In this document: piece by piece, positions 35,311 through 47,208 of the stretch
Layout of the letters: the number at the start of each line of letters is the position of its first letter
Position numbering within the stretch: position 1 is the stretch's first letter
Origin: Lonicera japonica
Taxonomy: Eukaryota > Streptophyta > Magnoliopsida > Dipsacales > Caprifoliaceae
Reading direction: 5' to 3'
Assembly: GCA_021464415.1 (NCBI GenBank)
Contig: JAKCWG010000474.1
Span: 20,601 to 84,600, forward strand
DNA: 64,000 nucleotides
Program-made: the position numbers and the translations under genes
The notes under the pieces: generated by a model
What the model saw: the letters and a program-made list of their open reading frames with translations, nothing else
Told to the model about the DNA's origin: nothing
The model's database searches: none

Positions 35311-36240
35311 AGTAAGAAGAAAGAAAAATTGCCTATGGGAGGACTTTTGTGAGTAATCTTGCCTCTGGCGAGGGCTTGTGTTTGTGATTTGCCTCTGGCG
35401 AGGACTTGTGTTTGTGATTTTGTGAATTTGTTCGTTGTCTCTCTTAGACCGCTAGAGTGAGAGAGAGAGATTTTCGTGAGGGTGAAAAGAGCTTCTCGGG
35501 GTCTAATCTTTATCCAGATGTCCGTTTTCCTGTATCTTTTCTGAACTTTACTCTCATGTTTTCCTTGAGTGAAGATACTTCTCTCAGAAGGCAGTTTTCA
35601 GATTTCTCTTGCTCTCCACAGAGTGATGGTCCGAGGATTTCCAAACCATCTCTTCTGTATCGTGCTGAAAAGAAAATTTGTTTGAAAGTTCAATCTCTGA
35701 TCCCTGTTCTCTTCTTAGTTTTCTCTTTTGGTGGGCCCACATCGTATTCTGTTTTTCGATGCCCTTATTTCTCCCTCTTTTGGGAAAGACTTTTCCTGGC
35801 CTTTTCTGTTTTTGACCAGGAGTTTTTTATCCCTTCATCGTGATCAGGAGCTTTACTTACCCAAAACGAAGCCCTGAGCCGGTTTTTGGCCTAGCTGTCA
35901 CTTTTGGTGTGGCTCTCCCTGTCACTTTGTATTTCTGTTTCTCTCGCTTGCTTTTGGGCGCTTATGCGGGTTCTTTCTCTTTTCTACTTTTTCAATTTTT
36001 TCTATTCCCGTCTTATTTTGATATCCTGCTTTTTCTCATTGATGGTCTCGGTCCTTCTGGGAGATCAGAGACTACTTTAACCGTTTGTATTTTGTTCTCG
36101 CATTTTCGGAGAGATGATTTGGAAGTCCTCCTTGAATTTTCATCCTGTGTGTGCGGTTTTTAGCAATTTCTCGAAAACTGTTTCTCTGGAGTACCCCTGC
36201 AAGAGATAAAATGAGACAAAAGTCAAAAAAACAGGGGAGG
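35311..36240. other. Retrotransposon 3' noncoding region, no gene recognised
   Basis: A smaller duplication (GCCTCTGGCGAGG followed by GCTTGTGTTTGTGATTT) lies at 35359-35420. The T/C-rich stretch 35457-36163 keeps two plus-strand frames open (128 and 107 codons), but their Phe/Leu/Ser-rich content is that of composition and no domain is visible. Confidence 0.5.
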
Positions 36241-36247
36241 GGGGGTT

Positions 36248-36330
36248 TGTCGCTCGACAATTCGGTGCCTGGCTCTTTGTCGCGCGACAATGTGGCCATT
36301 TGTCGCGCGACAATCCTCTTCACTATATAA
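36248..36330 (+). promoter_or_regulatory. Antisense promoter 1: three TGTCGCGCGACA palindromes and a TATA box
   Basis: Sites at 36248-36259 (TGTCGCTCGACA), 36278-36289 and 36301-36312 (both perfect) stand 11 bp before TATATAA at 36324-36330 on the plus strand. A CT-rich leader (36358-36400) and an ATG at 36460 follow. The same palindrome stands before TATA boxes in the LTR and before antisense gene 2. Confidence 0.7.
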
Positions 36331-36459
36331 GTCCCTTGCTGAGCTCATTCCACCTCATTCTCTCTCTCTCTCTAGCTTTCTTTCTCCCTTCTCCTAAGCG
36401 CGGAAGCCCTGCCGCTTTTTCGACTTTTTCGATTTTTCTCACATATTCCATATACACGG

Positions 36460-39400
36460 ATGGACCCTGCACATCCTGATAGACTAGAGGGTGACCAGGA
36501 GGAGGTCACTTTTACAGACGCTCAGGGCGTTCTCGCTGCAGCCCTCACCACGACGACTGGGCCGACCTCGATTGGTACGGTGAGGATGGGGTAGACCGCG
36601 GTCGGGCGGTGGTGTACCGAGACGTTACCAGGGCTGCTCCGGTCCCGGACGTTCCGTGGCTCTTGATGGAGCCCGCTTCTCACGAGATTCGTCGTCGATC
36701 TCTGGTATGTCTTCTTTTTATTCGTTCGTTTATTTCTGTCGTTTCCTGTATGTTATTTAAACCAATGTTAATATGCATGTTTGCCTAGAAATAACATCCG
36801 ATTTAGTGAACACATACTTTTACTTGTGATACCCTTTATACTTTAGAAAATTACATAATTTTACCCCTTATAACCCTATATTTCCCATAATTACACCAAA
36901 GTACCCTCAGGTTTTGAAAAATTACATATTTTACCCTTATAACCCTATATCTCCCATAATTACACCAAAATACCCTCAAGTTTTGGAAAATTACATAATT
37001 TACCCCTATAACCCTATATCTCTCAGAATTACACCAAAGAACCCCCAGGTTTGAAAAATTACATAATTTACCCCTATAACCCTATATCTCTCATAATTAC
37101 ACCAAAGTACCCTCAGGTTTGGAAAATTACATAATTTATCCTTATAACCCTATATCTCTCATAATTACACCAAAGTACCCTCAGGTTTTGGAAAATTACA
37201 TAATTTTACCCTTATAACCCTATATCTCCCATAATTACACCAAATTACCATCAGGCTTTGGAAAATTACATAATTTTACCCCTATAACCATATATCTCTC
37301 ATAATTACACCAAAGTACCCTCAGGTTTGGAAGATTACATAATTTACCCCTATAACCCTATATCTCCCATAATTACACCAAAGTACCATCAGGTTTTGGA
37401 AAATTACATAATTTTACCCTTATAACCCTATATCTCCCATAATTACACCAAAGTACCCTAAGGTTTTAGAAAATTACATAATTTTACCCCTATAACCCTA
37501 TATCTCCCATAATTACACCAAAGTACCCTCAGGTTTTGGAAAATTACATAATTTATCCCTATAACCCTATATCTCTCATAATTACACCAAAGTACCCTTA
37601 GGTTTGGAAAATTACATAATTTACCCTTATAACCCTATATCTCCCATAATTACACCAAAGTACCCTCAGGTTTAGAAAATTGCATAATTTACCCTTATAA
37701 CCCTATATCTCCCATAATTACACCCAAGTAACCTCATAATCCTGTACTCGTTCTTTTTGTCTGCAATGGGTTGGCCGTGGTTGGGGTTCCCCCAACACCA
37801 TTTCTTTAGAGTGGCGACAGGCACCGGCTCCTGTCTAGGAGTTACTCTTTGCGACTCCTTTCGGCTCTCTCTTCGACACCCTCCCGGAGCGGGTATCTAG
37901 GGCGGTTGTGTTGGTGTCGGCTCTGGCCTGTCACTGGTGGGACACCACTCACAGTTTTCACTAGAGCTGGGGGGAGATGACGATGACCCCCTCGACTTAT
38001 TTGCTTTGACCGGGATTCCTTCAGGGGGGTCTCTATCCAGATTGATGTCCCTTTGCGCCTGACGGCAGAGGGTATCGTGGGCGCACTTGGGTGGTTTCTC
38101 GAGCGACGGAGTTCGGGTGATACGATCCCTCGAGCGGTTCTGGTTACGCGTCTGGCCACAGAGAGAGCTCGTTTCATTGCTTTAAGAGCTTCGATGACTC
38201 GTCAGGAGGCGCGTTAGTATGCCCGCGTCCTTCTTTTACTGACGCTCCATGACCTTTTTGAGGCTCATGGGGGGACACGACCCATCTCTGGTGGCTGCCT
38301 TATCTTCGGGATTTCAGCATCATGTTCGACTACGATTGGGGCGGTTTCATTCTTACCGTCCTCTATGATGCTATGGACCAGGTTTCTCGTCACTTAGCCC
38401 TGAACCTTAAGGGCTTTTCTTTGCTGTGGGATGTATATACTTTTGTTCCCTTATCTTTGTTCCAGTTCTTTACTTTTTATTCGTTTGATTGTTGCTGATA
38501 TTCTTTATGTTTCCTTTTCAGAGTTGGTTTGTGGCGTATACTCGTTTGGGTCGCGCCCAGGTAGATCTCCTCGTTGAGAAGGAGGATTAGTTTCCCTTTC
38601 TCTGCCGATTCATTGCAGGGAACTATAGGGCTCCCTATGTATACCGGACTCGGAAGACCGGAGCTGCTGCCGTCCATGACCTGCTGGAGGAGCAGGTAAA
38701 TATTTTAGTATTCTTTCTTTTCAATAAATAAGTTGTAAATAGAATATAAATAATTAAAATAAAATTTTGTTCTCTTTGTAGATTGAGTGGGCCCCCTGGG
38801 GTGATCTGGGTCTTCATTTTGGATATGGCCGTGCTATGACCGCCTCGAGGACCAGGCGGTTGATTAGGGATGAGTACGGCCTTCATTTTTACTTGGGCGA
38901 GAGAGTTATTCGCCAGCATACACCGGCCCAGTGGCCCCAAGTTCCACTATTTCCACCGGTTCTGATGAGGCGGACGGGCGAGATTGACCCGGTGACGGTG
39001 CAGGCCTTGGTTGACGGTCTTGGCTTTCAGACGTTCACTGAGGAGGGAGACTACGCCGCTTTCGCTGCCCATTATTTGATGAGGGAGCCGAAGGGGACTC
39101 GGGGACTGGTCTTTTATGAGAGATATCGGGCATTGGGAGGCGATCCCCATTATATACGAGGACAGACCCACCTAGCTAGGACGGTTCTGGGTCACCTGCT
39201 ACCTGTCCCTGATCAGATGGACAATATTTTGAATTCTGAGGATGAGGATCCCGAAGAGGAGAGGGACATTCCTACTGCTGTCGAGGGTGGTGATAGATCA
39301 GGGGGTGAGGGAGGTGATACGACGGCGGCTTCGGAGCAGCCGCCTCAGACGACACCCATGGAGGAGCAGCGCGCTGAGGGCTTTGAGTTTCTTACCGGCC

Positions 39401-40334
39401 CTTCTGTGTCTTCGGAGGTCCTTTTTGATGCTGCTGAGGCTGCCGAGGGGAGAGCAGGATTTTTCGAGCGGTCCTGGGAGCCTGCGGATCTTGGGGCAGA
39501 TTATGAGTAGCTTGGGCGGACCCCTCCTGCGGCGGTGACTACTCCTTTTAGTGGGGTCCCGCCTTTGAGAGCGACGGCCATGGTGGATCCTCTAGGTGTC
39601 CGTACCTACGCTACACTGACCCCTCTTCCATCGACCGCTATGGGCCCTCCAGCCCAATCTCCAGGTCTCGGCGGCTCATTTTCTCGCCCTTTTTTGCTCC
39701 CTATTTGCGAGGAGGGGGTCCACTTCTGCTGATGTTCCGGCGGGGTCGTCCATTCCTTAGGTAGATCTACCCCCACTTCCCAGAGATATCCCTTATGTTG
39801 GCGCCGGTTTACGTCGATACACTGTCCCTGAGTATCCTCTTCCTGAGGACGCTTTTGACTACTTGGGTGGTCGCCCTGGTGATGAGGTACCTACTTCAAC
39901 TTCTCTTGATACTTTTATATCTATATTTATTCATTTTGACTGTGCTGATTCTCTTATCTTATGTCTTTTACAGCGGGTGAGTGTACGGGTGGCGGATCTG
40001 CGGGCTTGGCACGCCCAGTACCTTTACAGCTGGAACCTGCTCCAGTACGTCGGTTGAGACCCTCCAGCATACATGCGTGACTATCAGAGGGCTATTGACA
40101 TTTCTTTATAGCCGGACGACCCCCTGACTTCTTCTCATGCCCGGGCGGAGTCGCGGAGGAGTAGTAGTCGGACCTCCAGACGTTCTCGGTCCTTGGTGAT
40201 CCGTCCCACTGCTCATGTCCAGTCAACAGGGCTCTCCCAGGCGGCAGTTCCTTCTATTCAAGGCGTCCCAGTGGTTGACCTTACTCCCGAGGAGGGCTCG
40301 GGTGATAGTAGGAGCGTGTCAAAACGCGCTTGAG
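36460..40334 (+). pseudogene. Antisense spliced gene 1: plant mobile domain (PMD) protein, degenerate
   Basis: Lies on the strand opposite gag-pol. ATG (MDPAHPDRLEGDQEE) follows its own TATA leader. Exons by splice sites: 36460-36704 (donor CTG|GTATGT), about 37812-38432, 38520-38696 (TTTTCAG acceptor, GCAG|GTAAAT donor), 38782-39886 (TTTGTAG acceptor) and about 39974-40334 (TTTTACAG acceptor). The plant mobile domain (PF10536 type) is visible in order: HWWDTTHSFH and WGEMTMTP near 37935-37985, WLPYLRDF and FDYDWGGFILTVLYDAMDQ near 38290-38375, GFSLLW, then EYGLHFYLGERVIRQ near 38875. The C-terminal part is acidic, Ser/Pro-rich and low-complexity. The reading is broken by at least one frameshift in exon 1, frame changes and a stop in exon 2, an in-frame TAG in exon 3 (about 38588) and stops after 39507. 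Its function in retrotransposons is not established. Antisense orientation explains why its introns survive reverse transcription. Confidence 0.75.
36835..37735. repeat. Minisatellite, ~68-bp unit, 13 copies, in intron 1 of antisense gene 1
   Basis: The unit contains ATTACATAATTTTACCC, TATAACCCTATATCTC, CCATAATTACACCAAAG and TACCCTCAGGTTTTGG. Thirteen ATTACACC landmarks occur from 36891 to 37716 at 67-70-bp steps. Copies differ by a few percent with small indels. ACCCTAT words resemble plant telomere sequence only superficially. Confidence 0.92.
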
Positions 40335-40672
40335 TAGATTAGTTTTTTCTTTTCTGCATTTTTGTTAGTTTGGAACATATATGTAGTTTTTTATTTTTAT
40401 AGACCTGTAGACAGAGTTTTAGTTATGAAAACTGTTCTTTTATTGGTTTTATGAAAGAATCCTTATTCGTGTCTGATGATATACATGTATTCCTTATCTG
40501 TGATAATTTAAATGAAATCAGTAGCTTAGGAGTCATACCTTGTAACGCGGTAGTACTTAGGGCCCCTGCAAAAGAATAAAGTGTGAACAAGAATGTATCC
40601 AGAAGCGATTCTTTTGGCAAGAATGACTCTTATGTGTAAGGAAAGCAAAAATAGGGTGACCGTAAATGGGTT
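40335..40672. other. Spacer between antisense genes 1 and 2
   Basis: T-rich 3' region without open frames of note; probably the 3'UTR of antisense gene 1. Confidence 0.45.
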
Positions 40673-40718
40673 TGTCGCGCGACAAACAGGCACATGACCC
40701 TCTTTTTTGCTATAAATA
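40673..40718 (+). promoter_or_regulatory. Antisense promoter 2: TGTCGCGCGACA and TATAAATA
   Basis: A perfect palindrome at 40673-40684 is followed 26 bp later by TATAAATA (40711-40718) and an ATG at 40757, a normal plant spacing for a short leader. Confidence 0.7.
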
Positions 40719-40756
40719 CACCTATTTTCCTTCCTTCATCCCCACACCTTCCAAAA

Positions 40757-42014
40757 ATGTCTTCTTATCCCACAAAATATGATTTTTCTTACGTCAATGC
40801 CCGAGATGCTCTGGTATTTTCTGAAAATGGTCTGAATTTGGGTTCATTCAGTCCTTTGGCGGGCTGGTGCCATCGTCCTGTAGATTTTTCCTTTTTGTTA
40901 GGCGCTTTGTATTTCTGGAGCCCTGCGGATCATCTCTTCCGTTTTGGGCTTGATGAGCTTTGCCCGACCTACGAGGAGTTTTTTTTTGGCTGTTGCGTTC
41001 TGACGTTCGTCTCCCGATGGCAGTTCCCATAGAAGAAATTAGTCCTCGAGATATGCTGATTGCTCTGCTAGCCATTCCTTAAGCGGCCTGTGATAGTTTT
41101 ATTACCGACGGACTCTTTGACCTCCATAAAATGGTGAGTTTCTTTCATTGTTATGAAGATAGAGCCTCTTACGGCGTGGGGCGTACTACGGCGGCCTTGA
41201 TCTGCCTTATTTCTGATATGTTACTGGTGACGGGTTCCTCCCGTGTTGATCCGACTATTTTGAGTTTGATCTACCATGCTAGAAATGGAGAGTCCATAGT
41301 GCCTATTGTTCTTGCAGAGACTCTGAACGGTTTGGATGATATTCAAAGGGGGCTTCACCCTTTTTCAGGGGAAGTTCGCGCTTATTATACATGTGGCTGC
41401 TGGAGCGTTTCCGATCGGTGGGTTTCAACGGGGTTCGGCTCGATAATCCGACGCATTTCTTCCGTCGTCCCCTCTTTGGGGCTTTGACCATGTCTTCCTC
41501 TGATTGGACGGTGTAGTTTTCGAAGAACTTTCGGGCTATTCGGTGGAACATTTCTTGGTGGAAGCTGAGGGCGATGGTGCTTAGTACAGGGGGTCAGAAT
41601 TATGTTCGGCTCCGCGGGCTCTAATTTACTTCCTTTTATCTCCCAGGACGCCTCCTTCGTCAGTTCAACGTTACTTAGGACATTCCCCTTGGTCTGAACA
41701 ACTTCTCCTCTGAGTCCAAATTTGTGACCCCGCATGTTTCTTTATCGCTAGAGAGGATGTGGCGTGCCCGACTAACTCGTCAGTTCAACTATGCTCGTTT
41801 TGGTATTAACCGGCCCTTCTGGGCTGACATTATCCGCTCTTGCTGGCAATCCCTGGAAGGAGAACTAATTGATGACCCCTTTCAAATGGAGTGGTTCCGA
41901 TTCATGGATGCTGGGGCCACTGATGATAACATTGTCTTTGCGTATCAGATCCTGGACGAGACTCGTATTGATTTGGCCACTGAGAACCCGGTGTGGCCAA
42001 CCCCTAGGGATTAG
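40757..42014 (+). pseudogene. Antisense gene 2: DUF7745-like (PMD-related) protein, degenerate
   Basis: Starts ATGTCTTCTTATCCC just after a TATA leader. Early sequence FSFLLGALYFWSPADHLFRF and LCPTYEEF, then VPIVLAETLNGLDD (about 41295-41340) and, after a frame change, YMWLLERF (about 41388) match the pattern of plant DUF7745-type proteins found in retroelements. The last frame (41724-42014) gives SLERMWRARLTRQFNYARFG and ends at TAG. At least two frameshifts (near 40990 and 41365) and several stops (41080, 41513, 41622, 41675) break it. Its 3' end faces the 3' end of pol (42235), 220 bp apart. The domain name is from recognition of the pattern, not a search; the role is unknown. Confidence 0.6.
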
Positions 42015-42234
42015 TTTCTTCTGTATGCTGTATCTTCTTTGTAACTTTCGGTGTCCTGAACCACCTTAATAATATACGCATGACTGTTTTATGGGAAATA
42101 AATTTCTTTACAAAGTTTAAACCAGGCTTGAAGTCACTTCTCAGGTTGCCTACGTTCCCCTTTTTGACTTTTTGAAAACACAAATTTTGAGTTGGGGTTC
42201 AGGTTTACGTAGTTCTTATCTATACATGCTATGT

Positions 42235-43260
42235 CTATTGATAATACTTCTTCAGTCTGTCTATGTTGACTGGTGAGTGCAGTAACTGTCCGTCTAAATC
42301 AGTGAGTATGGCGGCACCCCCCGTATCGATTTCTTTGACGATGTACGGCCCTGTCCACTTCTGTCCAAACTTTCCCCTTGGGTCCCTGGCTGGCTCTCGA
42401 ATTTCTTTTAATACGATGTCGTTCTCATTGATATCCCGAGTCTTCACTTTCTGGTTAAATGCTCGAGCGATTCTCTTCTGATACCCTTGATGGTGGTATG
42501 CGACTTTCAATCTCTTCTCATCCAGTAGGGCTAGCTCGTTATAACGTGCCTGGACCTACTCCAGTTCATTGACTTGATTCTCTAGCATTACTCTGAGGGA
42601 GGGGACCTCTAACTCAACAGGGATGACTGCTTCCATCCCGTATGTAAGAGAAAACGGGGTTGCCCCGGTGGAGACCCTCTCGGTGGTGATGTATCCCCAC
42701 AATGCATATGGTAATTTCTCTGGCCAGTCCCGGCAGGTGTCGGTTATCTTGCTTAGGATATTCTTTAGATTTTTGTTGGCGGCCTCGACTGTCCCATTGG
42801 TTTGCGGTCTATATGGCAAAGATCTATGTCGGGTAATACCGTATTCTTTCATGACGGAATTAGCCTCTCCCTCGAAGTGAGTGCCGTTGTCCGAGATAAT
42901 TTCGTGTGGGACCCCATAACGACAGATGATATTTCGTCTGATAAATCGGGCAACATTTCTAGCGTCAAGGGTTTGGAAAGACTCGGCTTTCACCCATTTG
43001 GTGAAGTAGTCAATGGCCACTAGTATGAATTCATGGCCGTTGCTGGCTTTGGGTGAAATCTTCCTGATGATGTCAATTCTCCAAGTTGCGAAAGGCCAGG
43101 GAGCAGTCATGTTGTACAGCTCTTTTGGTGGAAGTTTATGAGATTTAGCATAGATTTGGCACTTTTGGCAACGGCGTACGTGATTAACGCAGTCGTTCTG
43201 TAGGGTGGACCAATAATATCCTCGCCTGATGATTTTGCGGGCAAGTGTATGGCCGCTCAT
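42235..43260 (-). pseudogene. Integrase segment
   Basis: A zinc-binding His/Cys region (HMSGHTLARK, CVNHVRRCQKCQIYAK) is followed by the DDE core: WRIDIIRKI (Asp), ISDNGTHF (Asp) and RPQTNGTVEAANKNL (Glu). All three catalytic acids are present. The C-terminal part, after a TAG at 42556, has VLKEIREPARDP and GKFGQKWTGPYIVKEI, the GPF/Y-type module, ending LKKYYQ. TGA at 43267 breaks the zinc region. Confidence 0.87.
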
Positions 43261-43266
43261 GTGAGG

Positions 43267-43965
43267 TCAACAATCGCCCCCATGTATCTGATCCATCACT
43301 TTGACAGACTCCTTTTCAGTGAGACATTGGAGATGGGTCCCGTCGTAGTTCCTCTTATATAGCCTGCCGGCACAAAGTATGAACCCTGATACTAATCTCC
43401 TGAGTGTGACCCGTGTTTTCTTGTCTGTTTGCTCGGGATACTGGTGATTTTTCAACAGGTTCCAGATGTAGTAAAACCAAGAGGTTGAGTCCCTTTCCTC
43501 TTCATTCTCTACCTCAAGGGCCATGCAGTGTGCTGGTCCTGACCTCTTTTGTACTGTAAGGGTTATTTCTTCCATCCCCTCCGGGATTTCGATCATAGAT
43601 GCCAGGGTTTCTAGTGCGTCAGCAAAACTGTTCTGTGACCTGGGGACATAGTAAAACTCTGCATGCTCAAACCTTCCGACGACGTCCTCCAGTTGGGCAA
43701 GGTAAGGGACTAATTTCTCATCCTTGATCTTCCATTCCTTCAGAACTTGGTGGACCACTAGTGCTGAATCTCCGTATACCTGTATTCTCTTTATACCCCT
43801 TTGGAGTGCGATCTCTAACCCGATTATGCAGGCTTCATATTCGGCCATGTTGTTGGTGCAGAAGAAATCTAGACGATACGATACCGGGGAGTGAGTTTGG
43901 TCTGGTGAGACTAAAATGATGCCGATCCCATTTTCGTTTCGGTTGGCGGCCCCGTCAAAATACAA
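43267..43965 (-). pseudogene. Second (archaeal-type) RNase H segment
   Basis: Starts YFDGAANRNENGIGI (first catalytic Asp), then NNMAEYEACIIGLEIAL (Glu) and VYGDSALVVHQV (Asp), and further on NSFADALETLAS. Two RNase H domains in tandem are a hallmark of the Tat group. The upstream TAG sits where the family usually has Trp before LYFDG. The C-terminal part runs into the integrase zinc-binding region. Confidence 0.85.
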
Positions 43966-43968
43966 TTT

Positions 43969-45891
43969 CTAATCTTCATCGATCTCGACATTCATGATAG
44001 TTTCATCTGGGAACTCGGCTTCTTCTAGCATGTCCCATAATATCAGATTGTGGGCCAGGTAATCAGCTATGATCTTGCCTTTGATTACCTTCTGGGTCAT
44101 GTAGGTGTTGTCGAATTCGGAGAGCATGAATAACCACTTTGGCATACGGTTCGAGAGAGCTGGTTTCTCGAAGAGGTATTTTAACGGATCAATTCGTGAT
44201 GCCAGAATGACCGAAAAAACCAGCATTGAGTGCCGTAATTTCTGTGTTAGCCAGACGAGAGCGGTGCATGATTTCTCCAATGGTGTGTAGTTTATCTCAA
44301 ACGGGGACAGCTTCTTGCTGATGTAGTAGATGGCCTGCTCTTTCCGTGTATCGGTCAGATGTTGGGCTAGCATGGCTCCTGCAGCTGAATCAATGACGGT
44401 CAGGTATAGAATTAGTGATAGTCCGGTTTGTGGCGGGGCTAACACTGGGGGTTTTGAGAGGTAGTCTTTTATTCTGTCAAAAGCTTCCTGGCACTGATCA
44501 TCCCATTTTCCTGGTGAAGACTTCCTCAGGAGTTTGAAGATGGGTTCACAAGTCTGCATGAGTTGAGAAATGAACCTGCTAATGTACTGCAAATTATCCA
44601 AAAATCCTCGGACTTCTTTCTTCGTACGAGGTTCGGGCATGTCTCGGATAGCTCGAACTTTGGCAGGGTCTACCTCGATTCCCTTCTTACTGACGACATA
44701 GCCCAGGAGTTTTCCCTTGGTTACCCCGAACACACATTTCTGCGGATTGAGTCTCATCTGGTACTGGCGGAGGCAGTCAAAGAAGGCTCGCAAGGCAGGC
44801 ATATGGCCTTTCCTTTCTTTCGACTTGATTATCATGTTGTCCACATACACTTCTACTTTTTTATGAATCATGTCGTGGAAGATAGCTGTTGCTGCCCTCT
44901 GATATGTTTCCCCAGCGTTCTTCAGCCCGAATGGCATAACGGTGTAGCAGTATGTCCCCCATGGCGTGATGAATGCAGTTTTCTCTTGGTGATCTGGGTG
45001 CATCTTGATCTGATTATACCCGGCGAAACCATCTACAAATGACTTCAGGGCATGGTTGGCGGTATTATCCACTATCAAATCAATGTTGGGTAATGGGAAA
45101 TCATCTTTCGGGCAGGCTTTATTGAGATCTCGATAATCTACGCACATGCGGACTTTCCCATTTGCCTTTGGAATGGGCACAATGTTGGCTAACCATGAAG
45201 GGTACTCGATCACCCGTAAGAAACCCACACTCAGTTGTTTGATCACTTCTTCTTTCACCTTCAGGGACCATTCTGGCGTAAGTTTTCTCAACTTCTGCTT
45301 GACGGGCCTAAATTTCGGTTTGGTGTGTATTTCGTGCATGACTATCTGGCTGTTCAAACCTGGCATATCCGCATAGGACCAGGCGAAGATATCCACGTAC
45401 TCATTTAGAGTTTGTGTGAATTCTTCTCTTTCTGTCTTACTTAGACTTGCCCCAATACGGACCTCTTTCCTGTCTTCTTCTGTCCCGAGATTAATTATAA
45501 GAGTGTCTCCTTCCCCGCTCTGTATACGCTGTTCCCCCCGTTCAGGGTGTTCGTTCAGTCTTTCCAATTCCATATAAGCAATTACAGAATTAAAATTAAC
45601 AGGATAACGCAAAACATAGTCTTTTTCATTGATAATGGTGTTTACAGGTACAAGCTTAAAAAGTAAATCTAGGAATGATTCCTCCCTAGTCTTACCCTCA
45701 CTCTTACCTCTCACCCTTACAATTCCACTCTTTCCCCCTTTTTCTTGATAGTTCGGATCAGCGTGTATCAAGTGTACAGGGTCGTCTTTTGGCTCGTTGT
45801 CTCCCAGAGCCATGATGGCGAAGAGATCTCCGATCATTTCTTCCTCTTCATCTTTTCCGTCTTCATTTTCTTCTTGCGGCCCGATTGTCAA
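43969..45891 (-). pseudogene. Reverse transcriptase with RNase H; catalytic motif altered
   Basis: Polymerase blocks are in order: FRPVKQKLRKLTPE, PIPKANGKVRMCVDYRDLNK, DGFAGYNQIKMHP, TAFITPWGTYCYTVMPFGLK and then YVDNMIIKS, where the family has YVDD. The second catalytic Asp is thus Asn (GAC to AAC, a G-to-A change). LGYVVSKKGIEV and the RNase H motif YYISKKLSPFEINYTPLEK follow. Since metal binding needs both Asp residues, polymerase activity is probably lost (inference). The frame ends at a TAG just before the second RNase H. Confidence 0.88.
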
Positions 45892-46389
45892 CTTAGTAGA
45901 GAAGCTGTGTATGATGTTTTCCTTGATATAAATATCCTCTTCATAGAAGATTTCCCATCCTGGAAGGTTCTCTTCGTCGCTGTTTCTCCAAGGCTTTTGA
46001 AAGCCACAAAATGGGAAGTCCTCTCATTCTTTGACGAAAAACTCATTCAGAGAGCTAAAACTCGGATACTGATGCCCTCGGATTCTTCTTTCTTGGTCGT
46101 CTTCTTCAGTGTGTTGGTACCCCAACCTTTCTTTTTCGTGCCTCGTCACTGGTTCTAGGGCTTGGAGTAACCCTGGTTGCCCCATTCCTAGACTGGCTCC
46201 AGGTAAATATTTCATCATTCTCAGCATATTTGTGATCTTGGTGCTGAGACCGGGGATATTGTCAGGGGGAAGATACTCGATTCTCTGGGTGGTGAGAGCC
46301 TGTACTTGAGGCTCGTAAGAAAAGCCTCCCAACTGTATGCTTTGACTCCCGATGCCCAAAACAGGTAATTCCAGATCTGCCAAGGTCCT

Positions 46390-47175
46390 CTAAAGATCTC
46401 CTTGGATGATGATTATATTCCCTTTGAACAGTATCTTGATCTTCTGGTATAAGGATGAGGGGAGTGCTCCTATGTCGTGTAGCCATGCTTTTCCCAACAG
46501 GAGGTTAAAACTGGAGGGAATGTCTATGATTTGAAAGTCGGCCGAAAAGTTTTTAGGACCGACCATGAGATCTAGTTTTAGGGAACCCAGAACGGCCCTT
46601 CTGGTGTTGTCATAGGTTATAACAGTCACAACTGATGGGGAAAGTTTTGAGTCTAAGATACCCAGACATCTGGCGGTCTTCAGGGGGCAGACGTTTATGG
46701 TTGACCCATTGTCGATGAGGACTTGTGGCAGGATTTTTTCTCGGGTCCAGACAGTGATACGGAGGGCCAGGCTATGTTTTCTTCCCAATGGGGATAAGTC
46801 TTCATCTGAAAATGACAGACTTCTTTGGACTGTAAGTGACCCGATCATGTTTGGCAGTTGCTCTGGTGTGGAATCTGGTGATATGACGGCCTCGTCTAGA
46901 AGTTTGATGAAGGCGGTCCTGTGAGGTTTGGAGGCAACTAAGAGGCCCCAAATGGTGATGTGTGCCTGAGTTTTCTTCAACTGTTCCAACACTCGATCTT
47001 CTCCTATTTCTTTAGGAGGTGGTGATTTCTCGGTATCCATTGGTGGTGGCTGGTATACCCTTCCTGAACGGATAATTTGTTGTATCCAAAGAGATGCTGG
47101 GTCTGATCCTTCTACGGTTTCTGATGACTCTGGCTCTGCCGACCAACTGAAAGTTCCGGGGGAGGTTTCTGTCAT
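46390..47175 (-). pseudogene. Retropepsin-like aspartic protease segment
   Basis: The catalytic motif reads VLIDNGSTINVCPL (D-N-G-S, the usual variant in this lineage). The family pair FNLLLGKAWLHDIGALPSSL follows about 80 residues later. It would cut the gag-pol polyprotein. A TAG right after the domain (46390) separates it from the polymerase. Confidence 0.85.
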
Positions 47176-47208
47176 ACAGATTGTCTCCTTGGGAAGGTCT
47201 CGGGGCTT

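Noticed and set aside
34529..35352. Long open frames on both strands (up to 196 codons) in the retrotransposon 3' region
   Set aside because: They follow the 52/64-bp tandem repeat and are open in several frames at once; the repeats, not a protein, keep them open.
35457..36163. Two overlapping plus-strand frames (128 and 107 codons)
   Set aside because: Phe/Leu/Ser-rich from T/C-rich DNA, no TATA box or domain, and upstream of the identified antisense promoter.
36835..37735. Interstitial telomere repeat
   Set aside because: ACCCTAT occurs only once or twice per 68-bp unit; not a TTTAGGG array.
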